A stretch of DNA of 64,000 nt from Maylandia zebra (taxonomy: Eukaryota; Chordata; Actinopteri; Cichliformes; Cichlidae): the NCBI RefSeq assembly GCF_041146795.1, contig NC_135176.1:13698286-13762285 (forward strand). The letters run 5' to 3'. Under the pieces are notes generated by a model, which was given only the letters and a program-made list of their open reading frames with translations, did not search any database and was not told the DNA's origin. Made by a program: the position numbers and the translations under genes. Numbering within the stretch: the first letter of the stretch is position 1; every line of letters starts with the position of its first letter. Shown here in pieces: positions 43,544 to 53,499 of the stretch.

Positions 43544-46500
43544 ATGGCGAGAAAATGCAGGCTGACTTACACAGCAACACTGATGCTGCTTTTAATAACC
43601 TGGAAGGAGAGCACGTATTGCAATGGGCTTACAGGTTGGTCCCAGACGTTTTTCATGTACTTAGACTTTGCTTGATAGAAATGACACAAACGGAAGCTTC
43701 TCCTTTAATATGAAATGTTTTTAAATATGGCCCTCTGCCACTGGAGTTCTGAGGAAAGAGCCTATCCTGCAATATGATGCAGAAGGAGATTTATTTTTAC
43801 ATTTGGCAGCAGTTTGTTGAGATATTCCACTGGATACTGTTGATATAAAAGAAGCTTTTTTTTTTTTCCATAAACACAAACTCTACAAATATTTGTTTCC
43901 TTTACAGTGAGTCCTCCGAAGAACCTTGTAATAACAGACCCGGGGCATCTTGGACAACTGGAGATTACATGGAATCCCCCAGACAGCTTGCCTAACGTGA
44001 CAGAGTGCTCAGTACGATATCAGCTGGAGTACAACACCTACCCGGAGAGCTGGGCTGTAAGTGCTTAGTCTTTTTATCAGATCTTACACTGAAGCGCATA
44101 ACCTGCCTGAACTCCTCCCAGAATGATTTTCTCAAGAACATGACCTGCTCTGGTAATGGGCCAATTAATAGCCGTAATTACAAGCAATAAAATGTTTACT
44201 TGAAATGATATCTTAAGTGACTTTACAGTATAAAAGCACCTCAGCAGGACTGTAACTCTGCAGAGATCACAAACATACAGCCTCTTAAAGCTGCTTCATC
44301 ATGATGGGATTCGTGTCTCTGTAATTTTAAACCCAAATTTGTGGGGATTTTCTAATTGCACTTCCACGTATTTATGCCCAAGCATCTATGTCTAAACAAG
44401 ATAAAAACAGAACATATTCTTGATACTTTTTCCAATTAATGTGGGTGAGGCAATGCTGTTAGTTATGTCTCAGTAACAATTAGTATGACGCACTGATCAT
44501 TATCTTACAATGAGTGAAAGAACGAGCTTATCGGCGCCTATGATAACTGTGCCTGATAATGAGACGTGTCTAGACAACTATGCAAAGCTCTTTTATATCC
44601 TTTAAACGGCTCAAGTAAAATATGAAACAGCAGATATAATGTGACTTACTAAAAATTGATGCATAAGTTGTGTTTTTGTTGTTGTTGTTGTTTTGTTTGT
44701 TTTTTTTACACAAGCCTCAGTAATACGGTAAAAGTTTTGTGGGAGAAAACTGTCTACACATCTTTGTTAAATGAAATAAGAAAAAACTCAGTAGATCAGG
44801 AAACTTTGGCATGTAGTAACTCATTTGTGCTTTTGCAGAGCATCAGGACAAGTAAAAGGACCTACACCGCTCAGTTTGACCTGATGAAAGATGTTAGAGT
44901 GAGAATCTACACCTTGCTGAGTGGGACCTGCACCAACGATACTATGATCAAGAGCACAGACTACACTGAAGTCATCCAGAAATCTCCCAGCACAGGTCAG
45001 CCTTCCAAGGCTTATAAGATTTGTGATTACAGAAAAGGAGTATTAGTAAGATCATAGCTAATTTGATTCTTTTCTTTTTTCATGTTTAGGTGTTTTGGGT
45101 ACTGAAGTCCTGGATTTTAAATGTGTATTCCACAACATGGAGTACACAGAGTGCCAGTGGAGAAGAAGTGAAAAGATACCAGACAACTCCCTGCAAAAGC
45201 TATATTTCTGGTATGTCTGCCATGTCAGAGCTTTGTTGGCTCGTGTTGTGGTCCATAACAAAATATTCCACTATCATTTGGAACGGCTAATGACATAATC
45301 AGCTTGTTTAATTTTTCCTGAGACAAATCTGTCCACTTTCTCTAATATTTGATGAGATTTCTATTCACCAGTTAACAAGATATGAAAAAGGGCAGTACAT
45401 CAAAAAAATGGTGTAATAACTAAAGTGATTGTAAAACCTGCTTCTTTTCATAATGTGTGCTGTTTTCATCACTGTTTAATTGTTAATGAGGCTTACATTC
45501 ATAAAAGAACACCACAAAACAAAGAACAGCTCCAGTTAATTTCCTCCGGAGAATAAAAGGAGAAAACAATCCAGTTGTCTTCTTCCACTGATGAGCGGAA
45601 GAAAACTGGGCAACACTTTTATGTGCATAGTGTTTAATGAGAATAAATCTTGTTAAGGCACATACCCACGCAATTATCTGGAAACTGCAGCGAAAACATT
45701 TAAGATCACTTCACGCTGAAATGCATCTTTTACTTTTCTTAGTGGGAAGGATTTCCTCAGTACTGAGTTACTCATGTCTTTTGCTGATTAAGATTTGATG
45801 TTGTCACATTATGTAAAGCAGGATGTGGATACAGAAGCTTATCTGATCTGTTTGTTCTGCAGGCACAAAGAACTTGGACAGGCTGAGGAATGCCCAAAGT
45901 ACAAGACATCAGGCGGTGTCACGATAGGGTGCACATTTGCAGATGTACCGCTTCCTGTATTCACTGATATCAACTTCTGTTTAAATGGAAGCTCTCCTGA
46001 GGGGCCACTAAAACCAACGTTTGCCTCCCTGCAAATCCAGAACCATGGTAAATACATTTCCTGCTCCAGTTTTGACTCACCGCTTGCTCAACTTTGATTT
46101 GACCGAGATCCGCAACATCTGTAATACCTCCTTGCATGCTATCACAATTGCTGATTTTGTTTTCCTGTGTTCTTGATGCATTTATGCAGTGAAGTGTGCA
46201 GCCACAAAAAAACTGCATCTGCAAACAGGTCCTGACAAGTTTGAACTACACTGGGAACATCCAGATGGAAAGGTTCCTGGCCACTGTCTAGAATATGAGG
46301 TGGAACACACTCAAGAAGGACCTGATGGAAAAAAACCATCGGTATGGTTTATACAACATGTGCTTTGTTATTAATATTATTTTTAACTCTAAGGCAAATC
46401 TGTATCACAAGAGCATTTTCCCTTCCACCTTGCTGTGCAAAGAGTCTTTAGATTTGGTTTGAGTGGGTTTGTGGGGATGTAAAAGTGGGGAACGCATTGC

Positions 46501-49500
46501 ATAAAAACAAGTAAACACAGGATTTGAGATTGTAAACATTCAGGGAAGAGCTTTATGTCTCAAACTGCAAAAAATCCACCTTAAAAATTCACGTTCTCAC
46601 TTTGTCTTTATTTCTAGAAATGCTCCAATCATTTCTGTGCAAAAGCTTAATTGCATTAATATTTATTTAGATTTGAGTCTTCTTTAACTGAAAAAATGAA
46701 TCAAGTCATAAGTCATTCATGGTGTTTGCCACTGCTATCAGCTGTCTGTAGCTATTAGCACATTCCTGATGTTTTGAATGACTTGACAGGACAGGTCATG
46801 GTACTTCATTCCCACTCACCTGAATCTAATTGGTGTCACACTTGACTTTAACACAATAATAGAGCAAAACCACTAAAATACCTCAAGATCACTGGTATTA
46901 ACACAGCAACCTAGACAAAACATAAAGGTGGGAGAACATTTTATTTCTGACATTTTTCCTTTGTTGTACATCCAGACATTCCACTTTACACCTGTATAAA
47001 AAAAAAATTAACTAACTTGTTTGTTTTAGCTGTGCACGCTTTATTAAACATGCAAACTTTTTCATTCATCAAATATCTTTTTATTGAAAGGAATGCCTTA
47101 ACATTACTTCAGGCACTGTGGCTTTGGGCAGCTAATAACAAAGCTGCTAACAATTTGACTTTGTGGTTTTATAGACCTTTAAAAAGTGGAAACTATTAGA
47201 GTCTGTGGTTTTGCTTTGCTATGCAATTATTTTTTTTAATCCCACAGTAAAAGGTCAAGAAAAAAATGATGGATGTGTTTTAAAGTAAATAGAATAAAAA
47301 AATAAGTAAAAACTCAAATTTTAAAACAAATCCTCATGACCATCACTGAGTGGAGATTAATGAGGTTACAAAGGGAATTTAAGTGTACCATGAAGTACAA
47401 AATAAAATAGGGTTACGAGTCTTTGAGACGCAGCTGAAAGCTGTCTGCTTGACAAAGCAGTGTAGCCTTAATTGGTCAGATGCCCAGTGCTTAAGCTTGG
47501 GTATGAGCCCAGAACTCTGCATTAAAGACCCAGTACTTACAAGAAGTGTAAATCTGGTTTTCCAGATCAAAAACAGCTGCTTAACACTGTTAGACAGCAA
47601 AGTGGTGAGTGAGTTAAACTGTCATAAAACCGAAATGAAGATGACGAAACTCATCAAAACTTAAGTACTTTTTGGGTCTGTTAACTCTGTTGTTGTAGTA
47701 ATTATTTACTTTATCTTTTTCATTGACAGACAAAATCTCTGCCAGGAGGGCGGACAAGCCTGAGTTTGTCCATCGACATCAACAAGACCCACTGCTTCAG
47801 GGTTCGGTCTAAGGTGCATAAGTACTGTGCGAGCACGAGCTACTGGAGTGACTGGAGCCATCCAGTATGCCAACCAGGTAAGAATGTTTCGCACAAAAAC
47901 GTCTTATTTTTTGGCTCTCTGGAGTACTGGATGTTTTCAGGTTTTCATTTAAAAACCATATAATTTCTTCTTTTGACACAAAAGAGCCATTCTTTTTTTT
48001 GATGAGTTTGTAACTGATATTGGGAAGTGGCACTCTTGGTTTCCTAGGGCAGTAGGAATATTTATCAAAATACAATCAACTAATCAAAATACAAAAAGCC
48101 CCCCCCCCCCCCCCCCCCCCCCCCATTAAACATAACAAAAGCCAAAAGCTTGGAACTGCCTGTTTTGGAAAAAATAAAGACATTTATACTAAAAAACAAA
48201 AGATTAGGCGCCAGTTTGGCTCGGTGCTTTGAGCAGTCGGCCACATGCCACACGGCTGACAGCGGCCAGTCCGGGTTCGGGTCAGACCCACGGCCCTTTG
48301 CAGCGTGTCTTTCCCCTTCTCTCTCTGCCCCTCCTTTCCTGTCCTTTCTTCACCGAGTCTTTGAAATACAACTGAAAAAGGCCAATATTTTCCTGTTTAC
48401 TAGCAAAATATTGCAAAGGGAATATCAGAAACAGCTAAGCTCTCTCTTGACTTTTGTGAAATATTAATCAAAGCTGCTTTTAACTAGAAGAGGGACCGTA
48501 TATAAAAATAGCAAATAAAGTACAGTACAGTATGTAAAATCATGGATTTCTACTGAATCTAGAAGGTTAAGGTCTGTACTTTGCATAAGGTGGCACATAT
48601 GTTAATTTTGAGTGCTATATTTAGAATAAAACACGATGTGATATACTTTCATCTATGATAGAAGACAGTTTTCTTATCTTGTCTCTGTTATAAACTTCGG
48701 TACCCAAAGCACTTTCTTGCTACAAGCCCCTAAACAAACGTTTACACTCCAACAACTGCACCAGGGGCGTTTTGGGGTCCAGTGTCTTGCCCAGGAAGAC
48801 TTTAACATGCGAACTAGGAGAGCCCGTCATTGAACCACTAACCTACTAAAAAGAAGACACACTCTACTTCCTGAGCCACAGCTACTTACATGATGTTGGA
48901 TAACACAAAGTGATTAGTTGACCAATTCAGCATATTCCTAAGCGATCTGTTCAAAGTGTGTTTCCTGTAAGTAAAGGATTTACAAACTAAGCTGTAAAGC
49001 ATTTCTTTTGTTAGCAACAAGTCCTGCTAAACCCTCATAGTAGTCTCGTTGATTTCAAGCTGGAAGATCCTGACGCCACCAAGAAATAGTAAGTTTTAAG
49101 ATTATCTCATTCAAGCATGCAGTACGCTTCAATTTATGTCAATACAACCAATGTAGCGAAATATGCATAACAATGTTCTGATTTCTTCTTTTTCTTGCTT
49201 TTTGTAGCCACCGATGTTGCCACGATTGGAAAGTCCCCTGAAGGAAAAGCTGAAGGATCATTTTCATCCAGGCTCGGCACAATATTTTATAACATGTTGG
49301 ACAAATTAATGTTGCAAAAGTATTAATCCAATGTCCAAAATCCAAAACACAAAAAAGAACATCTCCAGTCTAATCCAATGAAAGACGGAATATTAGAATT
49401 TATGTAGATTGTTGTGTTAATTTTCTGTGTAATTCTTCTTTCTGTTGTGAATGTAATGATTGATATCTCAACATAGCAACAGGTTGTAAATAAAATGCAT

Positions 49501-50678
49501 CTTGTAAGATGTAACATTTTTCTACATCTGAAAGGCACTTTAAGGCCAGAGCGGTGGTGTACAATGTGGAGGATCAGTTGTGTCCCAAACTTTTTATTGT
49601 GGCCTCTATAAAGTAAATAGTCGCTGAACCATGCCATAAAACGGACCTTCCCTTGTCCTGTTTTAAATCATTTCAACTGCTACTTAGAAACATTTGTTCA
49701 GACTATGATTGTAAGCATTAGTATGCAGGATACGATTGTATTTTTGGCCTATGAAGTTTCACAGAATAAAATTTTTTATTGGTGTGCTCGTATGAGTCTT
49801 TCATTGAGATCCAGTTGGTTGGTTTAGACCAGGGGTGGGCAACTCCAGGCCTCGAGGGTCCTGCAGGTTTTAGATATCACCCTGGGTCAACACACCTGAG
49901 TCAAATGATGAGTTCATTACCAGGCAAGACATGTTGAGGACATCATTTAACCATTTAATAAGGCCTGGAGTTGGTTTAGACAAAGACATCAGACTTTCTA
50001 GTATAGTGCTATTACTACTACTCTCATTGTACTACTACAACAACTTCTGATAATTATGCTTTTCAACAGAAAAGTCCATTTATTTCCCGCTAATCCAGTC
50101 ATGGGTAGGCAGGAGGTGGGGCTAAAGCCTATCCCAACTCTCATAGTCCACCAGTCCATTACAGCAAGCAACAAGAAATTTAAAATTTGGACAATGCATG
50201 GAGAACGTGTTCTGTCTGCAAACCGTGCAAATACAGATCTTATATATTGGACAGTTTGTTTGTGCTGATTCGTAGTTATACAGATTTCAGTTGACCTCAC
50301 TTTATAGCGTTTTGTTGATGTGTTTCATCGAAGATGAGCAGCTGTTCTCCAACCTGATTTTACTTTTGTGTGCTTATTATAGAGCAGAAAGACGTGACAC
50401 CTGAACCAGATGCCATATGGGATGCCATACCTGTCTACATTTACATCGCTGTTGCCATTATTGCACTGCTAGTGCTGTCTCTGTGTGCGTGGGCAATGTT
50501 CAAACTGTAAGTATATTCACACCCATTACAAAATGTGCCAACATGCAGATAAAAAGCAAACAGAGCACTAAGCTGTCCTTTGGATCTCAGGAAGAAACCA
50601 GTGCAAGAGAAAAAAGTGGAGTCTCTGCTTACATCCCTGTTTGCCAGGCGTCCCCTTCTTGGTCCCACACAAGCCTAA
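43544..50678 (+). CDS. il13ra2: Interleukin-13 receptor subunit alpha-2
   Basis: Il13ra2 is a single-pass type I cytokine receptor that binds IL-13 and, in mammals, acts mostly as a decoy. Coding exons: 43544-43634, 43908-44056, 44839-44995, 45090-45210, 45863-46047, 46190-46341, 47730-47877, 50383-50506 and 50591-50678. They give 404 residues (human 380). The first ATG (43544) opens a signal peptide (hydrophobic LMLLLITW). Fibronectin-type domains follow, with paired Cys in domain 2 (FKCVFHNMEYTECQW) and the WSDWS motif at about 324-328. The membrane segment is about 352-374 (IYIAVAIIALLVLSLCAW). The 30-residue tail has no Pro-rich Box1. The neighbour lrch2 supports the orthology. An alternative last exon lies at 49208-49326. 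Confidence 0.9.
48099..48124. repeat. Poly(C) run of 26 bases
   Basis: An uninterrupted run of 26 C lies in the il13ra2 intron between the WSXWS exon and the alternative last exon. Such runs can form G-quadruplex/i-motif structures, and length may vary or be mis-assembled. Confidence 0.9.
48207..48383 (+). mobile_element. tRNA-derived SINE
   Basis: A degenerate A-box region (TTTGGCTCGGTGC) and a B-box-like GGTTCGGGTC (48274-48283) are followed by GGCCCTTTGCAGCGTGTCTT, a CT-rich body and an A-rich end (ACTGAAAAAGGCC). This layout matches a frequent fish tRNA-headed SINE with a CCTTTCCTGTC body. It lies in the il13ra2 intron upstream of the alternative last exon. Confidence 0.65.
49208..49326 (+). 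CDS. il13ra2: Candidate alternative last exon of il13ra2 (soluble form)
   Basis: A strong acceptor (pyrimidine tract from about 49178, TTTTTGTAG ending 49207) precedes 119 nt that continue the frame of exon 47730-47877: the split G completes as GCC (Ala). The frame stays open for 38 more residues (TDVATIGKSPEGKAEGSFSS, then RLGTIFYNMLDKLMLQKY) and stops at TAA 49324-49326. No internal donor restores the phase needed for exon 50383. Poly(A) signals AATAAA follow at 49489-49494 and 49765-49770. The resulting protein would be 373 residues, retain WSXWS and lack a membrane helix. Mammals also make soluble IL13RA2, by splicing in mouse. No transcript evidence is available here. Confidence 0.55.
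49830..49973. mobile_element. hAT MITE copy with right terminus lost
   Basis: The left end CAGGGGTGGGCAACTCCAGG and the internal blocks match the MITEs at 20192 and 57265. The right side stops at AGGCCTGGAGTTG, lacking the final CCCxCCCCTG. Even so, identical 8-bp flanks GTTTAGAC (49822-49829 and 49974-49981) are intact. The missing terminus abuts the duplication precisely. Confidence 0.75.
50383..50678 (+). CDS. il13ra2: il13ra2 transmembrane and cytoplasmic-tail exons
   Basis: Exon 50383-50506 encodes the juxtamembrane stalk and the hydrophobic helix. It ends ACT/GTAAGT after the basic stop-transfer residues begin. Exon 50591-50678 encodes the tail (KKPVQEKKVESLLTSLF, then ARRPLLGPTQA) and TAA. 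Reading through the donor at 50507 would give a TAA after only three residues past the membrane, so an unspliced transcript would also make a membrane-bound, tail-less receptor. The absence of Box1/Box2 fits a non-signalling receptor. Confidence 0.88.
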
Positions 50679-51243
50679 AAAGGCAAGAAAAGCTGTACCT
50701 TCCTCCGACGCAAAGAGGACCTCATATAAATATTTTACTGTTGCACTCCTCCTCAGTCATTGTTTAGGTTCTGTAGTTTCAAAAGGCACAATGAAGCACT
50801 CAAAGATGGCATAGCATGCAGACAGTGAGATTGTAATCACATGTTTCAGAAGATATTACATTTAGACTGAAGGTCATAGTTTGTCTGTGTTTGTATTATA
50901 TCATATAACTACATATTATTCCAATATACTATATTTTTTGTATTTTTGTGTATACCTTTCTATATAAATGTTTGAACTGGCCTGTTAACTGGACTGCTTC
51001 ACTGTACCAGAAAGTATCCTATCGTTGTTTACTTTTTAGCTATGACACTTGCCTATTTGTTAAGGGAGGAGAACTTACTTTGGGATTACGTTTTTTAAAT
51101 ATGTTTTTTTACTACTTATGATTTCTTATCTGGTTCATTTCGCATGGATTTGTATTGATGTTGTGGAGAAATAACGTTTTTAGTGAAATCTGTTTGTTGT
51201 TTACCTCATGCCTCAATTCTTGCCAGTCAGCTCACACAATAAA
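50679..51243 (+). other. il13ra2: il13ra2 3' untranslated region with poly(A) signal
   Basis: AATAAA at 51238-51243 is followed by a TG-rich downstream element (CTGTTTTTGTTTTTGTGT), a good cleavage site about 560 nt after the stop. A further AATAAA lies near 51857. Confidence 0.65.
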
Positions 51244-51249
51244 GACTGT

Positions 51250-52290
51250 TTTTGTTTTTGTGTAAAGTGTAAAATATGTGTTTCATAAATGTTAAATGGA
51301 TTTCAACAAAGTTATTACTAAATACTTGGAGTCAAGGAACTTTGCTGACACCTATGGATGAATTAAATGGAGAAATTGAACCAGTTAGTTGTTTCAAATG
51401 CCACATGTCTTTGCCAGTTTTAATCCCCCCCCGTTTTTGGAGGCTTGAACTTTATCCAAACTAACCTGCCAAACAATGTTACATCTATTTCTGTGCAACC
51501 CTTGCCAAACACCATTTATTGTATTAAATCATAGAGTTGATCCAATTTTTATGACATTGAAAGTGCTTTTTGGCTGCCATCCATTTAGTCCAAATAAATA
51601 ATGAATGTTTACATTTTTAAATTAATGGATCACATATATCTTTTTGATTTCTGATCCTGTTGGGGTTGGTGGGTTTTAGAAAGCAATAGAACATATACTA
51701 TAAAATTAGGCTATCAAGTTGGTGTTGAGTGTTATTCTTACCAGCTTTTATATGTTAAAGCATATTTTATGGAATAATAGTGCTTGTAATGAATGTATTT
51801 TATGCTCTTATTTGGGTTTGATGTATTTCATTATGTGCTTAATTCTAATTAAAATAAAGAATAATGTTCAAGGTCTCTTCTTTACATCTTCGCATTAAAA
51901 AAATATAAACTAAAAAAAGAGAAAAGGGATTTTCTGTTTTAACAGAATGTAAGTTTGTAGGAAGCAAACACATACTCCATTTTTTTTTTTTCATTGGCAA
52001 AGATTACTGGGGCGCACTGGAGAACGCTTTGTTCACTCCAGATCGCAAATAAGTGTGAGACGTGGTTTTGCAGAGAAGCTACATAGTTTATTAATGAATA
52101 CTGAGTGAGTATAGTAACGCAGCCAACGAGTTATGAGTTATTCAGGACAAGGGTGAGGCTTCAGCTGAAACTGATAACATCAGCTCAGCTTTCTGAACCT
52201 CATTCAACTTATCATGGGCCTCCCAGCAACGCCAAAGAACAAACAAGCATTCAGGTAGAACAATAAAATACTGTATGAACATTAATGCCC
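51250..52290. other. AT-rich intergenic stretch
   Basis: Nothing beyond a second poly(A)-like signal near 51857 was recognised between the il13ra2 3' end and the SINE at 52296. Confidence 0.45.
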
Positions 52291-52295
52291 TAAAT

Positions 52296-52528
52296 GGGGC
52301 AGGGATAGCTCAGTAGGTAAAGTGGTCGCCCCATGATCGGAAGGTCGGCGGTTCGAATCCACTTAACGGCTACCCTGAGCAAGGTACCGTCCCTACACAC
52401 TGCTCCCCGGGCGCCTGCTTAGTGGGCTGCCCACTGCTTCACTGAGTGAATGGGTCAAATGCAGAGAAAAACAAGTAATTTCCCCATGGGGATCAATAAA
52501 GTATCCATTATTATTATTATTATTATTA
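52296..52528 (+). mobile_element. tRNA-derived SINE with (ATT)n tail
   Basis: A near-consensus A-box TAGCTCAGTAGG (52306-52317) and a perfect B-box GGTTCGAATCC (52350-52360) form the tRNA head. The body contains CTCCCCGGGCGCCTGCTTAG and GGGTCAAATGCAGAG. The LINE-like tail is CCCCATGGGGATCAATAAAG followed by (ATT)n. All parts are in order, so this is an essentially full-length, fairly young copy. Confidence 0.88.
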
Positions 52529-52864
52529 AAATGTCTGTGATTCACTAAAAATACAGATAACCTTGTCTTTCCATCATCTGTGTCATCATGCATTCTTGGA
52601 TATTCATTCATTCATTCATTTTTTAACTGCTTATCATGGGGGATAGATGGTGGTGGTGGTAATCCAACAGAAATAATGATAATAATCAATGTCGCATGTT
52701 TTGTACATGCTTGTGCAGTGTACTCTGTAAGCCAACCTCAGCAAAGTCAACAACATACCACTCTTGTAATATAAATTATGAATATCTTAATTTTTTTCAT
52801 CATGTATCCATCACAGTTGTATCTGGAAAACAAAATAGGATTTGGGCAATAGGATGTAAGGTGG

Positions 52865-53495
52865 GTAAAATCTCCTGAGGGACCTGACGGAAAAGAATCA
52901 TCGGAATGGTTTATACAACACATACCTTGTTATTTTTGTTTTAAACACTAAGGCAAATCTGTACCAGAAGAGCATTTTCCCCCAGCAAGCTTGCTGTGCA
53001 AAGAGTCTTTAGATTTGGTTTTGAGTGGGTTTGTGTGGATGTAACAGTGGGAAAAGCACTGTAGAAAAATAAATAACCACACACTTCTAACTTTACCTCT
53101 ATTTCTAGAAATGCTCTAATCATTTCTGTGCAAAAGGTATTTATTTGGATTTGATTGTTTTTTAACTTGAAATATTAATTTCAAGTCATAACTCATTCAC
53201 TGTGCTTGTCAGTACTGTCATCTGTCTGTAGCTATTAGGACATTCCTGATGTTCTGAATGACTTGGCTGGTCGTGGTACTTCATTCCCACTCAGCTGAAT
53301 CTGATTGATGTGTTAAAGTCAAGCAGGACACCAAATAGAGCAAAACCACTAAAATACCTCAAGATCATTGACGTGGCAACCTACACAAAACATAAAGGCG
53401 GGGGAATATTTTATTTCTGACATTTTACTTCCAGATGCTCCTCGTTACAGCTGTATAAAAAAATAAACTAACTTGTTTGTTTTAGCTGTGCATGC
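52865..53495 (+). pseudogene. Partial duplicate of il13ra2 exon 46190-46341 end plus intron
   Basis: From about 52875 the sequence follows 46315 onward. GGACCTGACGGAAAAGAATC corresponds to the exon's last coding bases, and then TGGTTTATACAACA, GGCAAATCTGTA and TGCAAAGAGTCTTTAGATTT match the intron over about 620 bp to AACTTGTTTGTTTTAGCTGT. The splice donor GT of the original is GA here (52904-52905). No other il13ra2 exon is present. It is a non-coding segmental duplicate lying about 6.5 kb downstream of its source. Confidence 0.8.
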
Positions 53496-53499
53496 ACAT

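Noticed and set aside
52296..52370. Functional tRNA gene
   Set aside because: Boxes are good, but the sequence continues into a SINE body and a LINE-like tail with (ATT)n. It is the head of a SINE.
52865..52905. A second il13ra2-like gene downstream
   Set aside because: Only the last bases of one exon and its intron are duplicated, and the donor is mutated. No further receptor exons follow.
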